Assembly (NCBI GenBank): GCA_026874595.1
Contig: CM049307.1
Coordinates: forward strand, 75,864,643 to 75,928,642
Source of the DNA: Sipunculus nudus
Taxonomy: Eukaryota; Annelida; Sipuncula; Golfingiida; Sipunculidae
Length of the DNA stretch: 64,000 nucleotides
Reading direction: 5' to 3'
Position numbers and translations under genes: made by a program
Part shown: one piece after another, positions 1-11,169 of the stretch
Layout of the letters: the number at the start of each line of letters is the position of its first letter
Position numbering within the stretch: position 1 is the first letter of the stretch
The notes under the pieces: model-generated
What the model saw: only the letters and a program-made list of their open reading frames with translations
Databases searched by the model: none
What the model was told of the DNA's origin: nothing

Positions 1-59
1 TCACCCAAACTAACAGAACATGCCGATTCTCCTCGCAGCCCAAAGCAAATTTCAACAGT

Positions 60-350
60 TCACCAGGCAATTTGCACCAGGCTAAAACTGTGATCCAAGA
101 TACAGAGAGCAGCAGACACTGGTAACATCAAGGAGACATGATATTGAATAAAGCAGGTAATGGATCCAACATAGGAGATATAAACCAGGACAGGGCACAA
201 CCGATGAATCGCTCGATGGAGCACAGCTCCCAGCATTACGTTGGAAATTATATCGTTGAGAGACACTCCATGAATTCCATTCAATGCCCGCCAGTACTGG
301 AAGAACTTGACAGATGTCCCACACAGAGCCCAGAAAGGACTTGGATTCTC
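60..350 (-). pseudogene. Possible partial exon of a multi-pass membrane protein (unassigned)
   Basis: On the minus strand one frame is open from about 350 to the TGA at 60-62. It reads as hydrophobic protein: LVYISYVGSITCFIQYHV is followed by LMLPVSAALCIL, two likely membrane segments. A GT donor (CTG|GTGAAC) sits just before the stop, so this may be an internal exon. The order G-V-x-L-N, then ISY, then HV-x-L, then D-x-x-x-SL is loosely like PIGQ (GPI-GlcNAc transferase subunit), but spacing differs and I cannot align further exons. Overlapping ORFs in two other frames and a weak acceptor leave open a chance ORF or a decayed copy. Confidence 0.22.
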
Positions 351-519
351 TTGCCACTAGCAAAGCTCTTCGGAATAATGTTATCTCGGTCCAAGTCCTC
401 AGATACTGAAAGGGAACTCTCGGCAATGATTTCTTGTAATCTTTTGGTTCAGCTAGATACAAGGCAGTACCCAATGATGAGAGAAGCGCATATCATCACA
501 TTGTATAAAAAATAAAGGT

Positions 520-3500
520 AACACTTGAGCAATTACAATAATTCCCATGGCATGACATTCCCGCAGTTATAAATTGGTGTCATATGATTCAGCAGAACTG
601 GCAAATTATGGTCGGATTTATGTAGTGCCTTGAATTTGCAGATAACTACGTCTAAATCAGTAAAATACTGGTTTCCTGCAAGGACTGGTGATTTTTTGGA
701 GGCTACTTATCCTCTAAGCAAGTACTATTATCTGCTTTTGGTTAGCCATGATAACAGGACAATACGGCAATGTATTACAAAATAAAAACAATGTTACCAT
801 ATATATTTATTTGATATAGACACATACACCATATATAAGTACTTGTGAATAACCAATAGTTAACAGGAGGCTGTATATGCAGTGCTCAACATGAAACTGA
901 TGTACCACTCATCTGAATAATAAATGACAATTATTACTGACCACAACATTATAAATGCATGCCTGATATGCAGGATAAAAGGTGACCCATAATAATGAAT
1001 TTGTTCAGCTTGAAATTATGACTATTCGTGGAGAGCTATAACTGCAGCAACCACACCAGGTATTAAAAATTTTGACATGACATGAAAATGACATTCTGAA
1101 CTTATGTAAAAATAAAGGCACAAGTGATAAAATATAATACACAGTGGATAGTTACTGCTCCTTATCAATCAAAAACTTTAACATAAATGTATAAATTAGT
1201 TCTTGACTAAAAAAGTTGACCACACAATTAAAGATGAATTAACTTGTTTTATATCTCTAATTTAGCAGTTTCATGTTGGTTTCGGGACCATTAGCTTGAA
1301 ACTTGTTTTAAGTACTATCAAGCTAAATTTCAACACGTCCCATTTTTTTATTTTACATGCATTTTCGTGGCCTTTTGATGTACCATATGCCATGTGACCT
1401 GTAATTATCATTGCTCTAAAGGGGAGGGAGAGGGTTCTGCAATCAAGTCTGTCTATATGTATGTAAGCTTGTCTGTCATTCTGTTAATTGTATGTTTGTA
1501 TGTATGTATGTTTATGCAGACCTGAACATAAACTCAAACTAAAGCACATTTCCATTTGGAAATTATATACAAGGTATGTCTTGGTACTCCCTGAAGATAG
1601 CCTGGAATTAACTGGGTGTAAAACGAATATGCCATTGTAGTACACTGTGGCTTTCCCTGACCATTTGGAAAAAGAAATAATACATTTCTTTGATTAATTT
1701 TAGCCAATGTAACCAGATGTAGCCATAGTTAAAACAAACCTATTAAATGCAAAAGGAGATCACCTAATCCAATTGTCCAGGAGGGCAGTTTGCATGGGCA
1801 TAAATACATCACATATATGAAATTGTAAAAGTATCTAAGCCTAAGTTGGTAGGGTTTATGTTGTCACCTAATATATCTGTGTTCACAAATAATATTTTCA
1901 GAAATTCTCAATGATTTGCAATGATTGTGGTGGATCATTTATATTTTGGGCAGGTTTGTGTTGGTGTATGTTCTCTCAGTGTTTTCTAGTTTTGTATTTG
2001 TTTTATATTTATATCTGATATATCCGACTATAACCCTGTTAACAACTAAATGCACAACTGTACGGCAGGAGGTGCATAACTGGAAACATTAAATCTGACA
2101 AACAGTTGTCCTTAAACTGGTTTTGAATTGACTTGCTATGGGCAATTAAAGCCTGAAAAATAATCACTTTTCAAATACTACTTTGTAAATACTATCACAA
2201 TATTTGCAAGGGAGCTTCAAGTATCACAATATCACTTATTTTAAATAATGGTGGCATAAAAAGCTTTGGCCTCTAGACCAGCAGCCTAAGGAAATAAATG
2301 TTAACAGATTAAATACGAAACAAACAGCAATCTCATTATCATCACAAGGTCAACATTTTGCAATGATGAATTAGATTAAATATTGCACTAGCTTAAATAT
2401 ATTAACCCATCACAGGTAATAATCCTGATAAATACTGATACTACACATACTGAGCCACAGATATGAAAACAATATACAAATCTAAGTAATGAGGGATACC
2501 TTCAGATATGGCTTAAATAGCCTGATCATGCATAACATATCCTACCATGTCTGAATAAATGATGTCATATACACTGTGGTAAATTTTACAGCATCTTCTG
2601 TTAATTAATTGGTGTCAGAACATAAATGATGCAATATTTCAGATAAAACATGCTGGGTGTCACGAGTCATTTTGCTCAGTCCCCATACAGCTATTATCTT
2701 AATGTTGTGCAGGTGAAGAAATATTAAGTGACCTATGGCCAAAGGAACTCAGCTCATGGGCTTCCCAACAGCTGCAGTCCAAGCTGTCTGATAATATTTT
2801 CAAAAGGAATCTGTAGCTCAGCAGTGATAAGGCAGGCCTGTCTGGGGATTTTCTGGCCATATATAAACCAATCAATTACCTACACTGTAAGCCTAAATTT
2901 AATTTTGCAATTTTGATTACTAACCTCATTGTACATAAAGAGTGCTGGGACTAAACGTGTAAGGATTGAATCCATCAGTGAATATGACATTGTAGTCTTA
3001 CTTCAATTGCATACCTGGATCTATTAATATAACATTGGTTTCAATAAATATGCAATGCTGACATGAAATGTAATGCTTACTGAAGATTTTGATCCTATTG
3101 CATGCTGGAACTGTCTCCAAACTTCAGGATCATAAACTATTAATTCTAATGTAAAATAAACAAAATGAAGGTAGAATCTGCTAAAAAAAGGAAGACATTA
3201 TTGAACAAAAAATGTATTTACCGGTAATACAAGACATTTTTGTGAGTATGTAATACGGGCCGTTCCTTAGATTCCTGATTCATGAAAAATTACTAGAATA
3301 TGAATTTGAATAAATCTTTTCATAAAGCTGTCACTGTATTACATCCTGCATCAGTACAATGATTTGGTCACTACAAGTTATGAAAGTTTTATATTTATTC
3401 AAGCAGACTTTATATATATATATACTGTTTATTCTCTTCAGATTCTAAAGTACTGATAGCATCTGCAGTGAACATCTGCATTCAAAGGAATGGTAACCAG

Positions 3501-4635
3501 GATATTAAATATTGTAAAAAATGGATTTATCAAACTGTGAACATTGAAATTTACAAAGATCCCCATGTTACTATGTACCATAATACATATATAATGCAAA
3601 AATGCATATCCTGTTCTATAACAGGGCCATTTCAATTGAATATGCCACTCTCACAGATACCATTCCCTCATTTATTAATACATAAACATATCTTCAAGCA
3701 CCCATGTCATCAATAAACACCTCGCTATGGATCAATAAACTGGTTCACATAACACTAATTTCCATATAATTAAACCTCACCCTCTTCTGTATATAATCCT
3801 ATATATTATCAAATTGGCTTTACTTATTTTGACACTCCAACACCAGTTTTTACTTACATTACAACCTGTAATACTACACTAGTATACTCATGCTCACTAT
3901 GTTTGTACCTGCAGCTTTCAAGCACTGTAGTTGGCTTAGGTAATAAATATATCTATTTAAAATTCAATCCTCCAGGTAAGCATTTTGTTATACCATTTAA
4001 AAACTCTTTTCTATTTTCTTCCCTCCTCCAATTAGCAAATTTTCTACCTATGTCACTTTCTTGTTCCCAAGAGTTAAATATAATTTCATGAAAAATATAC
4101 TATCTGGGTTATAATATCTAGATGGTTGTTCATAGTAAAGATTACCTATACAAATAATGTAATATGTCTATATTACATCATTTAGCAAGCTGCTGTAGAC
4201 AGTCACTCAAGGTTTCCATGCTAATTTCTGGGAATGAATTTTTCCATCCTACCATATACTTAGCTCCATAGCATACTGACCATAATTTCCACCAACCACT
4301 GATTAAACATAATCTTAAAAACTGATTCAATAAAGAATTTGAGAATTTCATTGATCTCAAGAGAACAAAGCATGGGACTTTATTTGAATTCAGATAAAGC
4401 TGCATTGTTCTACAACTGAGCAAATCATATTTCAGTAACAAAAGACAGCAAAATCTCAGCGTTAAATAAGGTATATAAATGCAGGATACTTAAGCAGCTG
4501 CTCTGACCACATTTACAGTTGATAACAGAGGTCCAAGCCTCAGTGAATGTTCTACATGTAGTCACAATAATTCAGCAGAACTGTAGCACCTCCACCTGGG
4601 TAAAAAAACCAGGGAGAGCTTTAACACGAAAACAG
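520..4635. other. Gene-free A/T-rich stretch downstream of CYBC1
   Basis: No convincing coding exon on either strand. The part next to 4635 should be CYBC1 3' UTR: a minus-strand AATAAA at 4379-4384 is a candidate polyadenylation signal about 250 bases after the stop codon. Short TGTA/TATG microsatellite tracts lie near 1456-1515. ORFs here (for example 4178-4441 and 3468-3716) have no recognisable composition or homology and are treated as chance. Confidence 0.5.
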
Positions 4636-5014
4636 TCAGGATGCCTGCTTAGAGGCGCCATCTGGTGCACCTTCTTGTACTAATTCAGCTTTATCAATAT
4701 GTTCGAAATCTTCATCTGATGATGAATCGCTTGGCGGAACTGTCTGATTCTGTACCTCTGTGACTATGGCTGACGTTTCAATTTCCGGAGTTTGTGGTTG
4801 ACTTTCCTGGGCAGCTGTAACCTTATCTGCCTCTGGTGCAGGCTGTTCCACGGTTTTCTCTGATTCTTTTGGTGGTGGTGATGATGTTGATAATTCCTGT
4901 TGTGGTGTTTCCTTCATGATATCATTAGACTCTTTAACCTCTGTAGCTTCTTCATCAGGAGAATCTTTTATGTCTAGGAATTTCTTGATTTTTTCAGCAA
5001 TATATTCATGTTCA
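4636..5014 (-). CDS. CYBC1: CYBC1 terminal coding exon (residues 148-273)
   Basis: Acceptor TTTTTTTTCAG at 5015; TGA stop at 4638-4636. Begins EHEYIAEKIKKFLDIK, the C-terminal helix of the domain (vertebrate ...EAIAKLITSFLEL), then about 105 residues of low-complexity acidic tail with PPPKESEKTVEQPAPEADK and SDSSSDEDFEHID. The tail has no visible fold and is likely cytosolic and disordered. Confidence 0.86.
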
Positions 5015-8000
5015 CTGAAAAAAAAGAGTACAAAGTCTGAAGATCAATTACATAAGGCACAAGTAATCAGACACACTTTTTATGATGGTTCTGGTGTATC
5101 ATAAAATATCTTCTGATCTGCATTTAGTTGCAGCACATGATATTAATCTTTTAATTTGCTCATAATATCATACATTTTGCAAAAACATGTAAGGTATATT
5201 AACATCAAAGTAGTGTTCCTCTTTATTTAAAAGAAGGAAAATAAACTATAAATTTCCTCATGTAGAATATATTCACAAAGCATGAAAAGCCATAATGACA
5301 AGGAAACAAAGGCATGCTCTCACTGTTACTGGTAATTCTACTTCAGAAGTTGAGATCAACCTAACATCTATTATCATTTTAAAACATTCATGCAACTAAA
5401 CTGGAAGAAATTCTATTAGAGTAAAGTTATCCAAATTTTGACATCATGCCAAGCAGTGTATTAACTGATCTGTGTAACATATTTTGTTACAGCATTTTTT
5501 ACACTTTAACAATAAAGTAAAATTAAACAGAAGTCTGTTCACAAATTGACCTGAGATCAAAAGGGCATGACTTTGCAATAGCATACTATTAGCAGATACT
5601 TAATAAGGCCCCCCTCCCAAGGTCACATCCCAAAATGGTCAAATGTACTATTATTTTATCCAAAAAAAAAATACATTCACACAGCATGAATGACAGCAGA
5701 TAACCTTTCATCAGACAGTTTTTTAATACTGTTCAAGTAACACTATCATGTTTCCTGAATAAAGAAGCACAGGCATTTTATAATACCACATATTGAACAA
5801 AACACACATTTGAAATATCTACCCATCAAAAAGTATGGAATTGCTCAGAGCAATGGTTTGAACCAATATCAGAATATTCTACAAACCTTTTGTCATCTAC
5901 AGAAGCAGTCTCTGTTACTCCTAGTGAGTAACCTGGTAGGAAATGCAGCACCACCTGGTGGCCAGATCCTCCATACTTAATGCTCTCCTCTTCCACTGAC
6001 ACCGCAACAACCTCATCAACCTCAGCCGTTACTGGTCATAAATAACAATACAGATAATGTTTAAAACAGTCTTCAGTGTAACAATACTAAATGCTACTGA
6101 CATGTAATCACCTATTAATCCTCAACCATAAATGGTTAGTAAAAAACAGAAGAACAGGGTCACTCACTGGCCAAAATAAATGAAACATGGTAACTGAGTC
6201 AATGTCAACTGCTAGGTCATGGATGTCATAGAGTCACAAAGGCACCTACTGAGTCACAGAGTCACCACCAGAGTCAAAAAGGCACCTACTAAGTCGCAAA
6301 GTCACCAACTGAGTCACAAAGGCACCTGCTGAGTCAAATATTCATCAACAGAGTCACAAAGGCAACAACTAAGTCACAAAGTCTAAAACAGAGTCAGAAA
6401 GTCACCTGCTGAGTCACAAAGTCACCAACAGAGTCACAAAGGCACCTACTGAGTCATAATGTCACTAAATGAGTCACAAAGGCATCTGCTGAGTCAAAAA
6501 AGCACAAACAAAGTCACAAAGGCTCCAACTGAGTCACAAAGGCACCTACTGAGAGACAAAGTCACCCAACTGAATCAGAAAGTCTCAAACTAAGTAAAAA
6601 AGTCACCAACTAAGTCACAAAGTCACCAACAGAGTCACAAAGTCACCGAAAGAGTCAAAAAGGCAGCTAATGAATCACAAAGTCATCAACTGAGTCATAA
6701 AGGCACCTGCTATGTCACAAAGTCACCAACAGAGTCACAAAGGCACCTATTGAGTCACAAAGTCACCAACTGAGTTAGAAAGTCTCCAACTGAGTCACAA
6801 AGGCATCTACTGAGTGACAAAGTCACCAACTGAATCCGAAAGTCTCAAACAAATTAAAAAAGTCACCAACTAAGTCACAAAGTTACCAACAGAGTCACAA
6901 AGTCACCAACAGAGTCACAAAGTCACCGAAAGAGTCAAAAAGGCAGCTAATGAATCACAAAGTCATCAACTGAGTCATAAAGGCACCTGCTATGTCACAA
7001 AGTCACCAACAGAGTCACAAAGGCACCTATTGAGTCACAAAGTCACCAACTGAGTTAGAAAGTCTCCAACTGAGTCACAAAGGCATCTACTGAGTGACAA
7101 AGTCACCAACTGAATCCGAAAGTCTCAAACAAATTAAAAAAGTCACCAACTAAGTCACAAAGTCACCAACAGAGTCACAAAGTCACCAAAAGAGTCAAAA
7201 AGGTAGCTACTGAGTCACAAAGTCATCAACTGAGTCATAAAGGCACCTGCTGAGTCATGAATTCACCAACAGAGTCACAAAGGCAACTACTGGGTCACAA
7301 AGTCACAAACAGAGTCAGAAAGGCACCTGCTAAGTCACAAAGTCACCAACAGAATCACAAAGGCATCTGCTGAGTCACAAAGTCACCAACTATGTCAAAA
7401 AGTCACACAGTCATCTACAGAGTCACAAAGGCACCAACTGAGTCACAATGTCACCAACAGATTCACAAAAAGATACCTAGAAAAAAGGCACTCACGACCA
7501 TTTTCAAGCTATTTTTAAAACCAAATATTTCTTTGTATTAATCATTCATACAAAAAAGCTACTATAAAAGGGCAAAAAAAGCAAAACTATACACCAAGTA
7601 TTAGCATTTAATTTCTAGAAAGCTTAGAATCTTGATACTCACCAACTTGATGGGTCTTAGGGTCTGTGAAGAATTTTTGGATGAGACTAACTTTCTTGAT
7701 GGAAATTTTGCCCTCCTTTTTATCAATGACACACTCCTATAAACAAGACAGACATGAATTAAATTAAAGAAACTCAACATGCATATATCTACAATTTAAA
7801 AATTTTTTATTCACCATATGTTTCCTTACAATTAGGCCACACCATACAACTGACTGTTCAACACAAGAACCAAGTCATCAGTGTTACCACTAATAACCGC
7901 AAATTTTGGCTCAATTTTCTCCAACAAAATCATTATGTGTTAATAAATGATTTTCATTCATAAAGAGATAAATGAAAATGGATTGAACTTTGTGTTGTTC

Positions 8001-9659
8001 ATATGCCACATTTCAAGTACTAAAATCATTTTTTTTAAATCCTGCAAAGTGGCCACATTTCAAACATTTTGTCTGAACCAAAATATTTGAAAGGAGAAAA
8101 AAAGGAACAAAATTGTTTGCTAGATCCTGAGTCTGAAGATTTTTTTTTCTATGTGTGGCCTAACTGATATTACTGTAATATTCTACTGCTAGCCATCCTT
8201 AATAACTATCTGCACATCTCCAGCTTACCTCCCAGTCCTCCATACATGTTAGTCCTAAGAACACAGCTCCACTCACATAGGCAATCTTCCATAACAAGTA
8301 ATCTGTACAAACACAACAATATATATTATTACACAATATATAATTATTCAGGAATCTGAACATCATATACAAAAGGAGGTGTAAAATCAATGATTTAGAC
8401 CAGCAATGCCACAGTGCTATAGAATATTAATGATTTAAAGGATAGAGCTATTAATGGATGAGAATGAAATTTCATTTTGGCTTATCTGAAAGTCATATCA
8501 TTTTTAAATTCCTTATTTTCAAAGGATGACTAGTAATTTACCAATACATAAACATCACTTTAAAATTGACTCTTTGAGTTCACATAAATTTAAGGCAAAA
8601 AGATCAAGCCAAGCCTTATTTACAAAGCTGAGAATATAAGAAATGATAAAATCACCTACTATCTGACCAATCGTTAATGACTAGTGACATTGCTCTAACT
8701 TCACAGTATAGGCCTCCTATTTTTAATGAACAGCAATAAGTTATGAAATCTTATCTCAAAGATGAATTTTCAATCACAAATGGTCTGTCTTTTGACCATT
8801 TTGTCACGTTTCATGGTAACTGACACTAACTGGTCAATAGGGGTTTTATACAAAAATTTCCATGATGACAAGAGTTTCAGTATGCATTACCATTATTCTT
8901 CTTATTCAAAGAAACTTGGGACACAACTGCTATAGTTATCATATTTGTGTGTAAATGATTTTGTGTAAAAGCAGTTTCTGACAATAAGTGTTCAATGTTT
9001 TTTTAACTCAAGGGTTGAAAAAGGTAGGTCACTGTGAGATCTAACTGGACCTGTCCAGATGTAAACTTAAGGAGTTTTTAGCACAAATGATTATGAAATA
9101 TGCCCTAGTAACAGAGTAATGTCAAAGGTGCTAAACTCTCCCACAACATGCAGGGATATAGGTCAGTATGACCTAATTTATAGTTTGCAGGACAGTGACA
9201 AAGTGTGATTGCAGACATATAAATGACTGATAGACACCTCAGCTAAAATTAGTTACCTGCACTGTAGTAGGCAGCCCCAAGACCAAGTGATACCAAACCT
9301 GTAATACACAAAAGGTATCAAAAATAGTCATTTTGCACAGACTTTGATAAATCTTTGTAATAGAAAATATATTTTGAGTATAATGATCAGAGATGCTGAT
9401 ACTGTAAACCAGTGAGCCTGTGATACCCATGGATCAGTTACTGAAAGTAAATCAATGAAAGTACAGTTTCTGCATATATTAATACACACAGTCATGTTAT
9501 AACTATTATCACTTGTGAGAGTGGATTTTGAAAACAGATAATATAGCATTTCAGAGCAAAGAATGGCTTACCAACCACAACTGCCCATGCTCTAACACTG
9601 GGTTCTCTCACCAGGTGTAGCCGGTCATCGTTTTCTTCTTTTACATTGATGTATGTCAT
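4636..9659 (-). CDS. CYBC1: Cytochrome b-245 chaperone 1 (Eros) homologue, six coding exons
   Basis: The family member in vertebrates is an ER membrane protein needed for stable expression of the NOX2 gp91phox-p22phox heterodimer, hence for the phagocyte oxidative burst. Coding exons (minus): 9659-9572, 9298-9257, 8302-8229, 7736-7643, 6031-5887, 5014-4636; every junction is GT/AG and the frame stays open for 822 nt (273 residues plus TGA). Residues about 24-43 (AWAVVVGLVSLGLGAAYYSA) and 48-62 are the paired membrane segments. The block YYSADYLLWKIAYVSG...MEDWE lines up with vertebrate YYSGDSLGWKLFYVTG...LEDWE. The PH-like middle has the family motif SVEEE followed by KYGG. Vertebrate proteins are about 187 residues; the extra length is an acidic, Pro/Ser/Glu-rich tail (residues about 165-273, SDSSSDEDFEHIDKAEL). 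Start chosen: first ATG, eight bases after an acceptor AG, so at least one upstream 5' UTR exon is expected. Confidence 0.92.
5887..6031 (-). CDS. CYBC1: CYBC1 coding exon 5 (residues 100-148)
   Basis: Acceptor ATGACCAG, donor AAAAG|GTTTGT. Encodes VVAVSVEEESIKYGGSGHQV then VLHFLPGYSLGVT, the core of the PH-like domain; the SVEEE and KY-G motifs are the clearest family match in this half. Confidence 0.88.
6190..7470 (+). repeat. GAGTCACAAAG-type satellite, ~20-bp period, in CYBC1 intron 4
   Basis: About 64 copies of a 20-bp unit close to GAGTCACAAAGTCACCAACA, often alternating with GAGTCACAAAGGCACCTACT. A higher-order unit is plain: 6621-6880 recurs almost base for base 280 bp further on (for example AGTCACCGAAAGAGTC at 6641 and 6921, and AAGTCTCAAACAAATTAAAA at 6840 and 7120). 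An earlier, more diverged version of the same block sits 260 bp before. The array fills the intron between exons 4 and 5. Confidence 0.93.
7643..7736 (-). CDS. CYBC1: CYBC1 coding exon 4 (residues 69-100)
   Basis: Acceptor TTTATAG, donor GTTG|GTGAGT. Encodes ECVIDKKEGKISIKKVSLIQ and KFFTDPKTHQ, matching the vertebrate segment where a DKSTGKVVLK-type strand opens the PH-like domain. Confidence 0.86.
8229..8302 (-). CDS. CYBC1: CYBC1 coding exon 3 (residues 44-68)
   Basis: Acceptor TTGTACAG, donor GGGAG|GTAAGC. Encodes DYLLWKIAYVSGAVFLGL then TCMEDWE: membrane segment 2 and the conserved hydrophobic-x-EDWE motif. Ends in phase 0. Confidence 0.9.
9257..9298 (-). CDS. CYBC1: CYBC1 coding exon 2 (residues 30-43)
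   Basis: 42-bp exon between acceptor TATTACAG and donor GCAG|GTAACT. Encodes GLVSLGLGAAYYSA, the end of membrane segment 1 and the family-typical AAYYS. Confidence 0.88.
9572..9659 (-). CDS. CYBC1: CYBC1 coding exon 1 (residues 1-29)
   Basis: Starts at ATG (9659-9657) and encodes MTYINVKEENDDRLHLVREP then the first membrane segment. Donor G|GTAAGC at 9571. Upstream of the ATG, an acceptor TTTTGTAG ends at 9668, so the exon continues as 5' UTR to 9667 and is spliced to a distant leader exon. Contributes 29 codons plus one base. Confidence 0.88.
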
Positions 9660-9739
9660 TCTCCTATCTACAAAATATCACAAAATACATGTGTTAAAGA
9701 ATAAAGCAAACATATTCTTTCACAAGAGTAATGTCAAAA

Positions 9740-10990
9740 GTGCTAAACTGCATTCCATAGCATGAAGTAATACAGGTCAGCAAGACCTCCTGTTAAGTTT
9801 CCAAGAAGACCTCATGAAAACCCTTCTAGACACAAAAATGGTTGTTTCCAGACTAAACGGTTATGGTTAGGGCCTTGCTTATGAATATAAGCAGTAAGAT
9901 GAATGGACAATGGACAAAGCAGCTCAGTACAGCTGGAAGCAAGCTGAGCTTGAAATATAGGCTATTGTACCTTTGCCAATTGGCCTCCAAGCCTGTGTCA
10001 GGCTGGAAACTTCAGGCTTTGTTCTTTTGCAACAATCCCTCGGCAACAAAGGTTCTATCACAGATTACTAATATGGATTAAACTAGAAATCTGCATAAGC
10101 CTCTGCCATAGGGGGGTTGGTGGGATGCTTGCATTCATTTATTTGGCCAATATTCTCAGGTTCACTCGAGCATCAGTGACTCTACATTTGTGAATATTAA
10201 TTGATTAAGTTCCCCAATCCAGATCATGTACTGGATTCACACCAAAATCTGATTCTTCACTGACCCATTCACAAATTGCCCTGAACATTTCAAGAGATTT
10301 CTTTCATGATTGCATGAATCATGTTGTGAATAAACACACACATAAGCATGAACAAGGATGAATGCATACCCTCCTAGCAGAGGCAATAACCCTACACAGA
10401 TTTCTTGGGATTTAGATGTGTTGTTTGGTGCACGAGGCACTGTGTGGCAGTTTCTGTGCACTGGATATCTGATTCATTTATGTACATCTTACCCTGGGCA
10501 ATCACTATCACAATGTAACCTGCCACTGTTAATCACATTGATTGATTTTTTTTCTGGCATGTAGTTGTAGACACAGATAATAAGACCACATGGGTTTGAA
10601 GAGTGACATGTATTAGATAAAAAGAATGCAGGGATATACCAGATGCATCACCAGCTAATTAGCTGGTGATTTTCTCTTAAACAGTGGTGTATGATTACTA
10701 CCAGCTGTTGCAGTGATTAAAGGCTGTTCTAAGACTGCATGACTCATTTGACTTATTTCAGCCCTGCATGCATGCATTGTGGCTGTAGACCAGTCCAGCA
10801 ACAACTAGAATCATTTTCTCTGAATGGCAGTCAGCAGAGCACATATCTCTGTCAAAGCAACTTAGCAGTCCCACTGGATACACCCCTATATCAATATTTT
10901 TTTAAAGATAAGGCAGCACTTCCTATTCAATGAGAATACATGTATCCATATGATAAGAATGATATATTATTATTTCTTCTGGATTGCAGA
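9740..10990. other. CYBC1 5' intron, no gene seen
   Basis: Non-coding. 10205-10395 carries a copy of the dispersed family described at 14265-14601. 9726-9800 and 9115-9190 share a short diverged repeat beginning GAGTAATGTCAAA. Confidence 0.45.
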
Positions 10991-10999
10991 TTTTATATG

Positions 11000-11168
11000 C
11001 AGGAGTTAGGAACAATCCAGAAGTTATACCCTGTTGTTAAGACATTATAGTTAATCTACAGAGATGTCACTATTTTGCCACTGAGGCAGCAGCAGGGTTT
11101 GAACAGAGGACCTTTGGGCCCGAAGTCCAATGCCTTAACAACTAGGCTACATCCGATCCCTTGTGCCA
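11000..11168 (-). repeat. tRNA-derived SINE
   Basis: On the minus strand the sequence reads as a tRNA-like pol III head: box A TAGCCTAGTTG (11149-11139), then GGCATTGGACTTCGGGCCC, then box B TGTTCAAACCC (11106-11096). The spacing of about 43 bp between boxes fits a tRNA-type internal promoter. A non-tRNA body follows toward 11000; I cannot place the 3' tail. The head lacks full cloverleaf pairing, so it is a retroposon and not a working tRNA gene. Confidence 0.72.
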
Positions 11169-11169
11169 A

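Noticed and set aside
2700-2860. Possible minus-strand exon (ITAELQIPFENIIRQLGLQL)
   Set aside because: Reads like protein and has an AG before it, but I found no homologue, no partner exon and no frame support.
4178-4441. 87-codon minus-strand ORF
   Set aside because: Falls in the expected CYBC1 3' UTR and has no recognisable features.
6190-7470. CRISPR-like regularly spaced repeats
   Set aside because: Units are contiguous 20-bp tandem copies with no unique spacers, inside a eukaryotic intron.
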